64,000 nucleotides of DNA from Bombyx mori (Eukaryota; Arthropoda; Insecta; Lepidoptera; Bombycidae): assembly GCF_030269925.1 (NCBI RefSeq), contig NC_085112.1, forward strand, positions 9,115,501-9,179,500. Direction: 5' to 3'. The translations under genes were made by a program, and so were the position numbers. Positions 8,579-18,312 of the stretch are shown here, piece after piece (the stretch's first letter is position 1; every line of letters begins with the position of its first letter). The notes under the pieces are model-generated. The model saw only the letters and a program-made list of their open reading frames with translations, had not been told where the DNA came from and did no database searches.

Positions 8579-11455
8579 TTAGGTTGCACGGCGAACTCTT
8601 TGTCGAGTTCGACGAGTACGGTTACCGAGGTCCCTAAGCCTGCTCCTAGAGCTGAAGGCGTCTAGTGTAAAGGTTATTGGATCTAATGGATCCGTAAGGA
8701 CGTGTCTAGGGCGTCGACGGTGACTGGCTCCTGCATGATCAGGATTCGGGGAGTAGTCAGCGGCGGCTACGATAAGGCGATTATCATGACGCATAGCCTT
8801 ATCGAAGTACCGTTCCGACGCTGACTTCATGTATTTCTGTATAGATTCGAGGCCCAGGTCGTCGTGTAGGTCAACGTTCCTCACGAACCACGGAGCTCCG
8901 ACGGCTAACCTGCAAAAGCGGGATTGTAGAGATTGAAGGGTGTCTATGTGTGTGCGGGCCGCGTGAGCGAACACCACACTCGCGTAAGTCATGACGGGCC
9001 TTATGCAAGTTTTGTAAAGTGTCACCTTGTTCCGAAGGGACATTTTACTCCGCTTACAGATCATGGGGTAGAGTCTACCGAGAATAAACGCGGCACGGTC
9101 ACGGACTGATTTTATATGCGGGCGGAATGTCATCGATGCATCCAGGGTAACGCCCAGGTACTTGACCTTCCTGGCCCAGGGTATGGATTGACTAAAGAGA
9201 GTAATCGGGGGTGTGAGATTCCTCCTCCTAATACGGGAGGAAATCCGTGTGGAGCTTCCCCTCTGAAATAGCACCGCAGTACTTTTCGCTGGGTTGATGT
9301 CTATGCGCCATTTTCGGAACCACTGTCCTAGGGCTAGGGCTGCGCTCTGAAGCTTCTTCGCGATTAGGGACTTGTTTCTACTGGAATAGTAAACAGTCGT
9401 GTCGTCGGCGAATAAAGCTAAATGGGTCGGCGGCGACCGGGGAATATCGTTAACAAATAAGCTAAATAGGAGGGGTGAAAGGACAGAGCCTTGCGGGACT
9501 CCAGCTGTGAGAGGTCGTGGGGAGGAGCGGGTTCCCTCGACTCGATATCGAAAAGAGCGGTTCGACAAGAAGTCCCGTATGATGAGCACGAGACTATCCG
9601 GCACACCCATGTTGAATAGTTTGAAAATCAAACCGTTGTGCCAGACTTTGTCGAACGCTTTTGCGACGTCGAAGAAGAGAGCTCCCGTGTATAACGGTTT
9701 TGGTCGATTAAGCCCCACAAGAATGTGCTCCGTGAGGCGGTGCACCTGTTGAACGCATGAGTGATTTGTACGGAATCCGAATTGTTCATCGATGAGAATG
9801 CCCTTGGATGAGACGAAGTCTCTGAGGCGTTTGTAGAGCAGACGCTCATACAGTTTGCCTAGAGACATGAGGAGGCTAATCGGGCGGTAGCTCGTCGGAT
9901 GATTTTTTGGTTTACCGGGTTTATGTATGCCGATAACGTCCGCTTCTTTCCACACCGCGGGAAAGATACAGTTCGCCATAGCGGTATTGAAAATAGATGC
10001 CAACATCACGATGAGTTGGACGGGTAGAAGTTTAATAACGCGGTTGGATATACCGTCGGAACCGGGAGCCTTGCGAGGACGTAGGTCTTTGATCAAGTCT
10101 TTAACTTCCATCGGGGTGACGGGTGGTAACGCATCCGAGGGTGGCAAGGAGACTCTGCGTTCTACCTCACTGTCTACTAATTCTACATGAACAGGGTCCA
10201 CGGATTGAGTGCTGGGCGTGCACTGGGTTTGCAATGTATCGGCCAGCAACTCTGCTTTTTCGTCATCATCAAACGCCGCGAGTCGGCCTGAGGGGCCTAC
10301 GAGGGGGGGCATAGTTACTACCGTATCCGATTTGAGAGTACGAGCTAAGCTGTAGTAAGACCTTTGGGAGGGCGCGAGTCCTTCTAAGAAATCAGACCAT
10401 CTGGCATCTCGGACTTCGGCGATGCGAGACTTTACGTCGCGTTGTAGGGCACGCATTCGAATACGATTTTCCGCGGTAGGATACCTGTCGTAGGCGCGTA
10501 TCGAGGCGTTCTTAGCTCTAAGGAGTTCCCTAATATCATCGGACAATTTGAAGCGGTGAAGGAAATCCTCCGCTACAACTTGTTTCGATGATCTATCTAA
10601 TGTTGAGGTGATGTGTGACGTTAAGATGTCTATGGCTTCAGCGGTATCCTGAGGAGACGGGGTAGAGTCTGGGTTAAACGGGAGCGATGGTGGATCAGAT
10701 TCAGCCAGGCTGATGCCCAGCGTGTGCCAATCCACCACAGTCCTCGTGACGGGAACGGAGTCGGGAGCGCGACCGAGCTTCATAACGACGGGACGGTGGT
10801 CTGAATCTAACTCTGAAACTACTTCGATCGAGTGTAAGCTCAGAGTTACGTTTTTTAATAACGCTATGTCGAGTATATCCGGGCGATGCGCGATATTTAG
10901 CGGGTAGTGAGTCGGTGTTAGCGGAGCGACGATATCGAAGGCGAGATCATCGACTAACGCGTCAAGCCGCCTGCCATTCGGGGTTGTGGTGTGTGAGTTC
11001 CACCTGATGTGTTTACAATTTAGGTCGCCCGCCAGAATGACAGAGCTCCCCATGCCGAGCAGCGCCTCGATATCACTGCTTAGAACGATCTTATCCGGTG
11101 GAAGATAAACGGACGCGATAACGATCGGCGCGTGTCCCGTCAGTGAGATTCGGCACACTGATGCTTCGATATTAGCGAGCGCGGGAGGATCGAGCGGGAC
11201 GCAATGCAGGGCTCTTCTATAGTAAATGACGGTACCACCACCACGAGCAGAGAGCCTGTCGTTCCTGACCATGTTATAGTTCGCGATTTTAGGGTCACGG
11301 CGCGCGGGCTTAAGTAGGGTCTCCTGCACTAAAAAGATATCAATTTGATGGTCACGCAAAAAGTCAGAAACCTGATCACGTTGATTTGCGAGACCGTAAG
11401 CGTTAAAAAATCCTATCGTTACGGATAGGGGCTTTATTCTACTTATATACGCCAT
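8579..11455 (-). CDS. Jockey-type LINE ORF2: endonuclease-reverse transcriptase
   Basis: Apparently intact 958-residue protein that would nick target DNA and reverse-transcribe the element's RNA during target-primed insertion. Residues about 10-230 form an APE-type endonuclease: FFNAYG (N18), VQETLL (E45), VYLPP, AGDLNC (D144, N146), RPDILDIAL and ELDSDHRP (D219, H220). Residues about 450-790 form the reverse transcriptase: PRKAPGSDGI, SYRPISLLMSLGKLYERLL, ALFFDVAKAF (catalytic D596), AGVPQGSVLSPLLF and LFADDTTVYY (catalytic D684, D685). A thumb and C-terminal region follow and end at TAA. Length and domain order fit the Jockey clade. The start lies three bases after the ORF1 stop, so ORF2 is probably made by reinitiation or termination coupling. 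No stop or frameshift is seen, which suggests a fairly recent insertion. A CR1-clade assignment is less likely given the close ORF1-ORF2 arrangement. Confidence 0.9.
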   Translation of the reverse strand: MAYISRIKPLSVTIGFFNAYGLANQRDQVSDFLRDHQIDIFLVQETLLKPARRDPKIANYNMVRNDRLSARGGGTVIYYRRALHCVPLDPPALANIEASVCRISLTGHAPIVIASVYLPPDKIVLSSDIEALLGMGSSVILAGDLNCKHIRWNSHTTTPNGRRLDALVDDLAFDIVAPLTPTHYPLNIAHRPDILDIALLKNVTLSLHSIEVVSELDSDHRPVVMKLGRAPDSVPVTRTVVDWHTLGISLAESDPPSLPFNPDSTPSPQDTAEAIDILTSHITSTLDRSSKQVVAEDFLHRFKLSDDIRELLRAKNASIRAYDRYPTAENRIRMRALQRDVKSRIAEVRDARWSDFLEGLAPSQRSYYSLARTLKSDTVVTMPPLVGPSGRLAAFDDDEKAELLADTLQTQCTPSTQSVDPVHVELVDSEVERRVSLPPSDALPPVTPMEVKDLIKDLRPRKAPGSDGISNRVIKLLPVQLIVMLASIFNTAMANCIFPAVWKEADVIGIHKPGKPKNHPTSYRPISLLMSLGKLYERLLYKRLRDFVSSKGILIDEQFGFRTNHSCVQQVHRLTEHILVGLNRPKPLYTGALFFDVAKAFDKVWHNGLIFKLFNMGVPDSLVLIIRDFLSNRSFRYRVEGTRSSPRPLTAGVPQGSVLSPLLFSLFVNDIPRSPPTHLALFADDTTVYYSSRNKSLIAKKLQSAALALGQWFRKWRIDINPAKSTAVLFQRGSSTRISSRIRRRNLTPPITLFSQSIPWARKVKYLGVTLDASMTFRPHIKSVRDRAAFILGRLYPMICKRSKMSLRNKVTLYKTCIRPVMTYASVVFAHAARTHIDTLQSLQSRFCRLAVGAPWFVRNVDLHDDLGLESIQKYMKSASERYFDKAMRHDNRLIVAAADYSPNPDHAGASHRRRPRHVLTDPLDPITFTLDAFSSRSRLRDLGNRTRRTRQRVRRAT

Positions 11456-11458
11456 TGA

Positions 11459-12115
11459 TTACCGGCGGAGTGAGGGGAGGACGTACGTATTTAATGACGC
11501 GTATACGTCGGCGTATTCTTGCACAACGGCGATAAAGTGTTGTGCAGTGGAAGCAGCGCGAATGGCGTCGCCCAAAGCGTTAACGCGCTCAAAGTTGATC
11601 GACTGAAAGAAGTCGATCGCTAAAGCGAGATTGTCAAACGCGGTCGGAGGGCAAGTCGCGGGAGAGGGACGAGTTGCGGGGGCGGGACGAATCGCGGAGG
11701 AGGGAGTTGTAACCGTGTTCGTGTACGGCAGCGGTTTCGCCCAAGCCGAGACACTGGGCACCGGCGCCGGAACGAACGCTGGCTTAGCCTGCGACACAGA
11801 GGGTGCCGAGGCTTTGATGTCTGGGCCGGAAGCTCGGAGGCGGTTTTGGCGGGCGACGCGGCGATTTATTTTCGGGGCTCGGGGGCATCCGCGGTAATTT
11901 GCGGGGTGACCCTGTGTACGACACAGGACGCAGCTAGGCGGTTCCGTCGCGGTTTTTTGATCGCGAGTGCAGAGGGCCGTGGCGTGATCTCCTAAACACT
12001 TGACGCATCGGGGGAGAATCGATGTCTTGAACCTATTCGCGTTTTCATACCTTGACGGCCATATGACAGCTACCTTCCCTAAAGCTCCAATAACAACTGT
12101 ACCACCTTTCATCAC
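11459..12115 (-). CDS. Jockey-type LINE ORF1 (gag-like, zinc knuckles), 5'-truncated
   Basis: 218-residue open frame directly upstream of ORF2. In LINEs ORF1 encodes a nucleic-acid-binding protein that coats the element RNA. Two CCHC-type knuckles are visible: C37-x2-C40-x3-H44-x4-C49 (CVKCLGDHATALC) and C62-x2-C65-x4-H70-x6-C77. A basic stretch (KINRRVARQNRLR) and a Pro/Ala/Thr-rich linker follow (about residues 90-165), and then a short conserved-looking C-terminus. Jockey ORF1 proteins are usually much longer, with an RNA-recognition region and a further knuckle before these, so the N-terminal part is missing. The ATG at 12115 may be fortuitous: the frame stays open for about 15 more codons, reads unlike gag, and the element probably breaks near 12120. 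Truncation would remove the internal promoter, so this copy is unlikely to be autonomous. Confidence 0.8.
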   Translation of the reverse strand: MMKGGTVVIGALGKVAVIWPSRYENANRFKTSILPRCVKCLGDHATALCTRDQKTATEPPSCVLCRTQGHPANYRGCPRAPKINRRVARQNRLRASGPDIKASAPSVSQAKPAFVPAPVPSVSAWAKPLPYTNTVTTPSSAIRPAPATRPSPATCPPTAFDNLALAIDFFQSINFERVNALGDAIRAASTAQHFIAVVQEYADVYASLNTYVLPSLRR

Positions 12116-12149
12116 AATCAGATAAATTATTTGAAAATAAAAACCGCAG

Positions 12150-12393
12150 TATTATGTTTTTTTTTTATTGTGGTGGACGAGCTGCCCACCTGGTGTTAAG
12201 TGCTTACCGGAGCCCATAGACATCTACAACGTACATGCACCACCCCCTTGAGATATAAGTTCTAAGGTCTCAGTATAGTTACAGCGACTACCCCACCCTT
12301 CAAACCGAAACGCATTACTGCTTCACGGCAGAAATAGGCGGGGTGGTGGTACCTACCCGTGCGGACTCACAAGAGGTCCTACCACCAGTAAAT
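12150..12393 (-). mobile_element. Bm1-type SINE, 5'-truncated
   Basis: Minus-strand Bm1 from GGTGGTAGGACCTC to an AATAAAAAAA tail (T-run at 12157-12166). It lies about 35 bp beyond the start of the truncated Jockey ORF1. Confidence 0.85.
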
Positions 12394-12532
12394 AATAAAT
12401 GTAAAATATTGAACTAGACCAAACACAAACAAAATTCGATTCGGATCAACTATTTTATAACGTATACAAAGTATATACTTATTATCTTGTATACAATATA
12501 CCAGTGTTAGTTTTGTGTAAATACACACGTAC

Positions 12533-12652
12533 ACATTATATTTTTGGTGCTTGTAATATTAAGTAACCAACACACGGTAGTTAAATTGGAAGTAACGAAA
12601 TAGCAGTAGATGTCTGTTAAGGAAACAAAGTGAGAGAACAAAAACAATAATT
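12533..12652 (+). repeat. 120-bp direct repeat, left copy
   Basis: From ACATTATA to ACAATAATT; matches 12915-13036 with only a handful of differences (shared TAATATTAAGTAACCAACAC and GGAAACAAAGTGAGAG). It borders the mariner fragment on its truncated side. Confidence 0.85.
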
Positions 12653-12909
12653 ACTACAACGCTACTACTAATACCAAGCGTATGGAGAGTTTTAAAAATT
12701 GCATTTGGCTCTATACCTACTTTGTGTAATGCAATCACAGTGATTCGGTTCTCTTTATCACCCCACTCCATTTTAATATCGCAAAATATTGTATAATGTA
12801 TTGGCGCCAAAATGAGAAAACTCAATGAGCAATCATATAAAAATGACAGATTCCAAATTCAAATGTAATATTTTGTTTATTTTTAATTGTAACAGTATTT
12901 ATGGCCAGA
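12653..12909 (-). pseudogene. mariner (maT, DD37D group) 5' fragment
   Basis: On the minus strand the fragment opens with a terminal-repeat-like sequence (CTGGCCATAAATACTGTTAC, about 12886-12907) and then an ATG at 12771 that starts a transposase N-terminus, MEWGDKENRITVIALHKVG, continuing to IFKTLHTLGIS. This is the first helix-turn-helix region that binds the inverted repeats. The frame leaves the family at 12653, where the direct-repeat copy begins, so the linker, catalytic domain and 3' terminal repeat are missing. The same terminal repeat and N-terminus occur at 46146-46680, so both belong to one subfamily, distinct from the 33.7-35.0 kb element. Confidence 0.75.
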
Positions 12910-12914
12910 GATGA

Positions 12915-13036
12915 ACATTATTTATTTTTAGTGCGTGTAATATTAAGTAACCAACACACGGTAGTTAAATTGGTAGTAACGAAATAGCAGTAGATATCTG
13001 TTAAGGAAACAAAGTGAGAGAACAAAAACAACAATT
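12915..13036 (+). repeat. 120-bp direct repeat, right copy
   Basis: Second copy of the repeat at 12533-12652, bordering the mariner terminal repeat. It is far too long to be a mariner target-site duplication, which is TA. Confidence 0.85.
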
Positions 13037-13654
13037 TTAGTTATTGCTGTTTAAAAACCACTCCGCCGTCACGAGTTGGATAACGCGCAAATAAAATTTT
13101 ATCATCCAACTTGTAAACAGGCTGAGTTTGGAGATTCTAACTTACGAACGTATTATTTGTTTGGATTTATAAAAAAAACGTAATTTATCATTATGTTTAA
13201 TTTTTTTTTTTTAAATGCCTCAGTTATAATACGAATTAATCAGTACCTCATGTTTCCATATTTCATTAAATTACGAACCCCGATTTTGTTAGAATGCTAC
13301 CATTGTAGGTACAGCTACACTACCAACGGCACAATGCTTAAAACTAAATTTAAATAAATAATGGGAACAAATTACAAAAAGTCATCGGCTCCAAGCTAAG
13401 AGTCCCTAAAATACGAGACCCAAATATACATTCTTATGTGACACCGTTGAAACTAGGCTCCCAGACAAAGAGCAAACAAAGCAAGCGGTTCTTCGCTACA
13501 GAAATGTTGGCCCCAAGGGAGAATCGAGCCCATGACCTCAGGCTCAGCAGTAAGGGACATTGTTGCGAACATTCATAAATTCTTAGCTAGTATTACTAGC
13601 TAGCTACTACTAGCTAGTAGCAGTAGTAATCACGCAATGAGTTGATAATTTTAG
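13037..13654. other. no gene; CTAG-rich palindromic patch
   Basis: Mostly unrecognised. At 13583-13620 several overlapping short palindromes of the type ACTAGCTAGC occur; they may form a local cruciform or be a decayed microsatellite. Confidence 0.45.
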
Positions 13655-13812
13655 CCTAGTAAACACATCTCGAGCGAGATGAGGACTGCCGACGTGACCT
13701 GTAATGATGTCAAGGAGCAAGCGCAGGTCAGGGTCAAGTGTAGATAACTTGTGAGGGCCCTATGTACCAGCGGGGTACCCTAGGACAATAAAAACAATAA
13801 CAACAACATACA
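13655..13812 (+). mobile_element. probable LINE 3' tail
   Basis: A moderately GC-rich block (GACGTGACCTGTAATGATG, GCGGGGTACCCTAGG) ends in a CAATAAAAACAATAACAACA-type A-rich tail. This layout suggests the 3' end of a non-LTR element; the family is not certain. Confidence 0.4.
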
Positions 13813-14404
13813 CAGCTCAAGCTATCTATCAATCTTGGACTCAAATTTTGTATTATTTTCTATTTCACCCCTCTGCCTATTTCTGTTGTGGTGGAGTCTT
13901 GCACTTTGATTTGTACGATCGGGGAACATTTAAATGATATAAATACATTTAAATTAATTTAATATCTTATAAGTGACGGTGAGACTTGAGTGACGGACGA
14001 CGATTGAAGCGTTCTGGTAACCGTACACCAAGAGGACCATCAGCTTATCCACCAATCTAAGGTAATTAGGAGGAGCTCTCAAGACTTAAATTACATTCTG
14101 ATCTTAATATACATACAATTCTCTGAGGAAGAAAAATCGAAAATCTCTTTAGAAAAATACTACGTTTTTACGTACAATCTAGCTTAAGTTTTTCATCTCA
14201 ATTTTCAGATTATCTTAATCTTCATTAATCCTGACAGTCGTGCCATAATGCTTAAAGATATTATTAAAATATTATTTTGGCTTTTGCTCGAGGCAATGAC
14301 GAAATATGAATGCGGTGTTGACACGGGGAATGTTATTGCAACTTACTAACCGAATCTATGTGAGTAAAATAAAGTTTATGAGATCTTAATAAAGTCTAAA
14401 GTAA
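13813..14404. other. no recognisable feature
   Basis: AT-rich DNA without repeats or frames that I can support. Confidence 0.5.
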
Positions 14405-14530
14405 CTACACTGAGACCTTAGAACTTATATCTCAAGGTGGGTGGCGCATTTGCGTTGTAAATGTCTATGGGCTCCAGTAACCACTTAGCACCAGGCTGGC
14501 TGTGAGCTTGTCCACCCAATTAAGCAATAA
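14405..14530 (+). mobile_element. Bm1-type SINE, 3' end only
   Basis: Plus-strand 3' third of Bm1 (CTGAGACCTTAGAACTTATA to AAGCAATAAAA), 5'-truncated. Confidence 0.8.
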
Positions 14531-14884
14531 AAGTCTGTTTTCGATTAATGAGCGATTTTTTATTTGTAAAACTAAAAGTAGTTACTAGTTAGTAGTACTA
14601 ATTTTTTGAAACCACTAGTGGAAGCCACAGCGTCATAAGTCTTAGTTGATTTTGCATAACGGTTGTTCCAGTATTCAAATTTAGACACAAAAGCAAGGTT
14701 TTCAACAGTACAAATAAAGGAAAAATAATAAATTAATATCATTGATCATATATTATTTTTCTACAAACATACGTTTTCCAGAAAGAATATACAGGAGATT
14801 AACAGTTACTTAAAAACGTCAAAGAGACAATGCCTTGGAATGATACGGTGCTCGTCGCCTAAGAGGACGGGCAGACTCGTGCTC

Positions 14885-15187
14885 CTAGGTAGGCAGGGAC
14901 ACCCGGTCTAACGTGTACCCCCCATTGTGTTGCTGAAAAAAGTAGCTGGAATGAATTTGGCGGTTCACACTGTCTGGTGCGTAGTCGGTGTCTGCGTTGG
15001 GTCCGATGGCAGGGCAATATGGGTTTCCAAAAAGCTCAGAGTTCAGTACGATCGAGGCGGAGGTATATGGATAACCATCTCTTAAGAGTTCTCTCTCGCC
15101 TATATCAAACCTATCTGGTGAGTTCTGGCTCATCGAGGTCGTAACTTGATTTGTTGAGCGACAGGGGGCTTTAGTCGATTTAATTCC
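14885..15187 (-). CDS. candidate terminal coding exon of an unknown host gene
   Basis: A minus-strand frame is open from just after a TAG near 15188 to a TAG at 14885-14887. From the internal ATG (15133) it gives 82 residues; counting the upstream open part there are about 100. The composition is unlike the low-complexity chance frames nearby: hydrophilic, rich in Ser, Tyr, Asn and Pro, with runs such as NSPDRFDIGERELLRDG and PYCPAIGPNADTDYAPDS, and ending in GGYTLDRVSLPT. Mixed G/C third positions and the tyrosine-rich acidic content would suit a cytoplasmic C-terminal tail. No transposon family is recognised. Acceptor-like AGs occur at GTGCTTAG|CGT and ACTAAAG|CCC, neither with a strong pyrimidine tract. 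A TTTATT on the plus strand near 14557 could be a poly-A signal. The gene cannot be named from this exon. Confidence 0.35.
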   Translation of the reverse strand, partial: GIKSTKAPCRSTNQVTTSMSQNSPDRFDIGERELLRDGYPYTSASIVLNSELFGNPYCPAIGPNADTDYAPDSVNRQIHSSYFFQQHNGGYTLDRVSLPT

Positions 15188-15251
15188 TACACGCTAAGCA
15201 CATTTTATGCATAGGTTGAAGTTTGGGAGATTTCTTCATAACCATAGGCTC

Positions 15252-15370
15252 GGTAGGCAGCGGCTTGGCTCTGCCCCTGGCATTGCTGAAGTCCATGGGT
15301 GACGGTAACCACTCACCATCAGGTGGGCGGGCCGTATGCTCGTCTGCCTACAAGGGCAATAAAAAAATAA
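15252..15370 (+). mobile_element. CR1-like LINE 3' tail, 5'-truncated
   Basis: Well preserved copy of the LINE tail: GGCAGCGGCTTGGCTCTGCC, CCATGGGTGACGG, GCTCGTCTGCCTACAAGGGC, then AATAAAAAAATAAA. A small GGGC duplication interrupts the middle. Confidence 0.85.
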
Positions 15371-15724
15371 AACCATAAAAAGGTGCTCTAAGCGATCATT
15401 TATGTTACAGTTTCCACGTTTTTATCTCAAGGTTTTAGTAGAAGTCTACTTGCCTCTAATACGTGAACCTTAATATAGCCCCATCAATCGATACGAATAT
15501 GTACATCGGTTACTGTAATTATTAGGCCACAAGCCCGTTTGCATTGTTTGTTATTTGTGCCTCCACGAAAACAATGCTTGATCTTAATTACTAATGCTGT
15601 ATAATAAATATTATTTACTTTCTTATTTTTTGATCAGGTTCCAAATTAGCAAACACGATTTATTACGTAGCTTAGAGATTTTATCAAAAAGTGCAAAGAA
15701 AGATGTTTTTTTAGTGTCATAGCG
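15371..15724. other. no recognisable feature
   Basis: AT-rich spacer before the second R1-clade tail. Confidence 0.5.
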
Positions 15725-16344
15725 TACTCTTTCCCTCTCAGCGCCATACCACTGCCCGGGGGTCGGAAGAGGATGTTTGTCTAGCTCAGGTCTCTGTGAG
15801 GAGGTATTCTCTTCTCAGTGATTATTACAGGGCGCCCTCAGGCCTTCAAAGCTGCGCCGCATACTACCGTCACTCTAGTTAGCTAGAACCACATGGATGG
15901 AACGACATAGACGTACTGTGGAAGAGCAACCCGGTCTGCGGTACATCGCATTTCAACCAGACGGACTGGTTCAACTTAGTAGGGTGTACCGGAACACCAG
16001 CGGCACCGCTCGGACGGTCTGACGGACCGCTGTACCATGAAAACCGCCATCGTTGGTTATCGACGATCGCCTCGACAGTCTGGTGTCCTAAGGTAGAGCG
16101 GCACAAGTCTCGTTGTTACGAGAACTCCCCTCCCTTGGTGGGTTCTGACCCCGGCTGGAGATCACACATCAGGTGAGAGAGTGTAAGAGGAATCGTTCTG
16201 TGGGTCGGGACCTAACAACATCGTTGGACCTGCAGTCTGTCCACAACATCTGCAGGCGTGGGTCTTCACGATCTGCACACCCCGCGCGCTCCCTATACGT
16301 GGAACCTAGCAAGAAGATCGAGACGCACTGCCTGAAAAAAAAAA
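15725..16344 (+). mobile_element. R1-clade LINE 3' UTR, second copy
   Basis: Diverged plus-strand homologue of the 7336-8104 block. Shared landmarks are GGGGTCGGAAGAGG-type, CTGCGCCGCATACTACCGTCA, TGTGGAAGAGCAACCCGGT and AACACCAGCGGC, followed by a poly-A tail at 16335-16344. It contains mostly UTR; the RT C-terminus is not recognisable. The open frames within it (15879-16106 and 16169-16400) come from this UTR and are not genes. Confidence 0.65.
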
Positions 16345-16904
16345 CAACGTGCTGCCATATGAGTACAACAACACGTTTGGTGGAACTCAATATTCTTTAA
16401 GCTCATTTAAAAACAAAACATTACCTTAAAATAAGCTACCAACAATGACTGCAATTCGTAGTCGTGGATTATATCTTCGTTTCTTAGAATAATACCCATA
16501 GGAAGCATAGCTTCATAATAAATGAATTAAATCTAATCTCTTGTCGTAGCTGTCTACGTGCTACGCTGCGGTCTCGACAGCTACGTGGGGCTCTACGGTT
16601 GTTGTCGTATTTATGTTTCCCTTCCTATTTTAATCTCAAAGTAGTTGAAATATACTTCATAATACACTTGTTTGAAATAAGTTTAAATGTGTCTAAAATT
16701 TATTTATAAAAATAGGAACTGACCTACATACTTCTATGTTGATTTAAGTCCAATTAAATATGAAAAGAAAATTGTAGTCATTGAAACATTTAAAGTAAAG
16801 TTCATACTTATTTTATTATTTATTTCGATTAAAAATAAATGAGAATTAAGTCTAAATATGGATCTAGGAGTCTAAAAGATTACGCAGATACAAATTTGTT
16901 TCTT
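16345..16904. other. no recognisable feature
   Basis: AT-rich DNA; nothing supportable. Confidence 0.5.
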
Positions 16905-16980
16905 GAAGGAGCTCATGGCCTATTTGATGTTAAGTGGTTACTGTGTGAATGCCGCCTTGAAACATATGAGTTTGTTGTCT
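16905..16980 (-). mobile_element. decayed Bm1-type SINE fragment
   Basis: GGAGCTCATGGCCTATTTGA, then TTAAGTGGTTACTG and GCCGCCTTGAAACA, recall the Bm1 3' region read on the minus strand, with many changes. Confidence 0.45.
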
Positions 16981-17357
16981 CGATGATATACCTATAATAT
17001 AATTATTATAATGGTGTGGTTAAATAGCCTGCGCGGCATTTCTCTAGTGCGCTTACGATAATATGACTTAAAATCATTTACTGATCGTAATAAATACTAA
17101 AGTTTGGTACGGTGAGTGACGCGCCGAAAGAATGAAAACGTAGAAAGAATAATTTTTATATATAGACTTATAATTAAGCTGAAAGATTCTGGATATAAAT
17201 CTTTATCAGATTAAGGTAAATTATTATTAGTATTAATACCTTAAGACAAGACAAGGAAATTGAGAAAGCACTCATCTATTTTACTCTTTCATATCACATC
17301 TAAGTGGTGTGAGCTTAATATTGAATAGATCAATTTTACGTTGGAATTGGTTAGTAA

Positions 17358-17645
17358 TCTCTATAAATAAAAATGAATTGCTGTTCGTTAGTCTCGCTAA
17401 AACTCGAGAACGGCTGAACCGATTTGGCTAATTTGGTCTTGAATTATTTGTGGAAGTCCAGAGGAGGTTTAAAAGGTAGATAAATATGAAAATGCTCGGA
17501 ATTAAATAAAAATAACAATTTTGTTTTTCCTTTGATGTGTCCCCCTCAGACCGATTCCTTTTGTTTGTTTTAAGTTTATTTTATACAAAAGTTTAGGTCT
17601 TTTATTTATCGATTGAGGCACTACGAAGTCTGCCGGGTCAGCTAG
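17358..17645 (+). mobile_element. non-autonomous Helitron, family 1 copy b
   Basis: Same family as 2541-2839. It begins TCTCTATAAATA after a host A and ends GGGTCAGCTAG before T. No coding sequence. Confidence 0.7.
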
Positions 17646-17663
17646 TAAACGAATAAATAATTG

Positions 17664-17775
17664 CTTTTTTTTATTGCTTAGATGGTTGGAAGAGCTCACA
17701 GCCCACCTGGTGTTAAGTGGTTACTGAAGCCCATAGACATCTCCAACGTAAATGCGCCACCCACCTTGAAACACA
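17664..17775 (-). mobile_element. Bm1-type SINE, 3' end only
   Basis: Minus-strand Bm1 3' end with its A-tail (T-run at 17664-17672); only about 100 bp remain. It lies 20 bp from the Helitron 3' end. Confidence 0.8.
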
Positions 17776-18312
17776 GTATTCTTATACAGTAATAAGAAAA
17801 TATACTGGTTAATAATAAATAAATACGAAATGTATCCTTGCAATTAACGTTTCATAATTTCAAATGAAATAGACAAAACTTAATTTCGTCATCACAGAGA
17901 TTAGTAAATCTGTGTCACACAAACGCATTTTGTAGAACTTTCATTACAAAATGGTAAAAAAAATATTGAAAGACATCAGTATTTTTCTTTAGTAGATAAT
18001 TTATTTTATTTCCCAAAAGACCCTCGAAATGGGCAGCGTCGATAATATGAATGTCAGTGGAACGCGAATCCGACGGGATCCCGGGAGTGTTTGATCGTTA
18101 ACAAAGAGTAACAGGCAAATTAATGCACAGCCAGCCGATACCAGTCACAGAGGGAATTTAACGCGAAGTCACAGAGTCGGACCTAATTTAAAATCAATGA
18201 TGTTACTCAACGGCTAACAAAATAGCTGACTCATTTCCAATAACAAATCCATTTCATTTTATCTGTAAATTTTTTAAATTTATTTTCATTCTTGTTATAT
18301 ATAAGTATATTC
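17776..18312. other. no recognisable feature
   Basis: AT-rich DNA with a slightly GC-richer patch at 18035-18180 that matches nothing I know. Confidence 0.5.

Noticed and set aside
9399..11897. Plus-strand frames opposite the Jockey-type LINE
   Set aside because: They are mirror frames of ORF1 and ORF2 with no motifs of their own.
13583..13620. A recombinase attachment site
   Set aside because: Overlapping CTAG palindromes are more simply a decayed simple repeat; no recombinase or second site is present.
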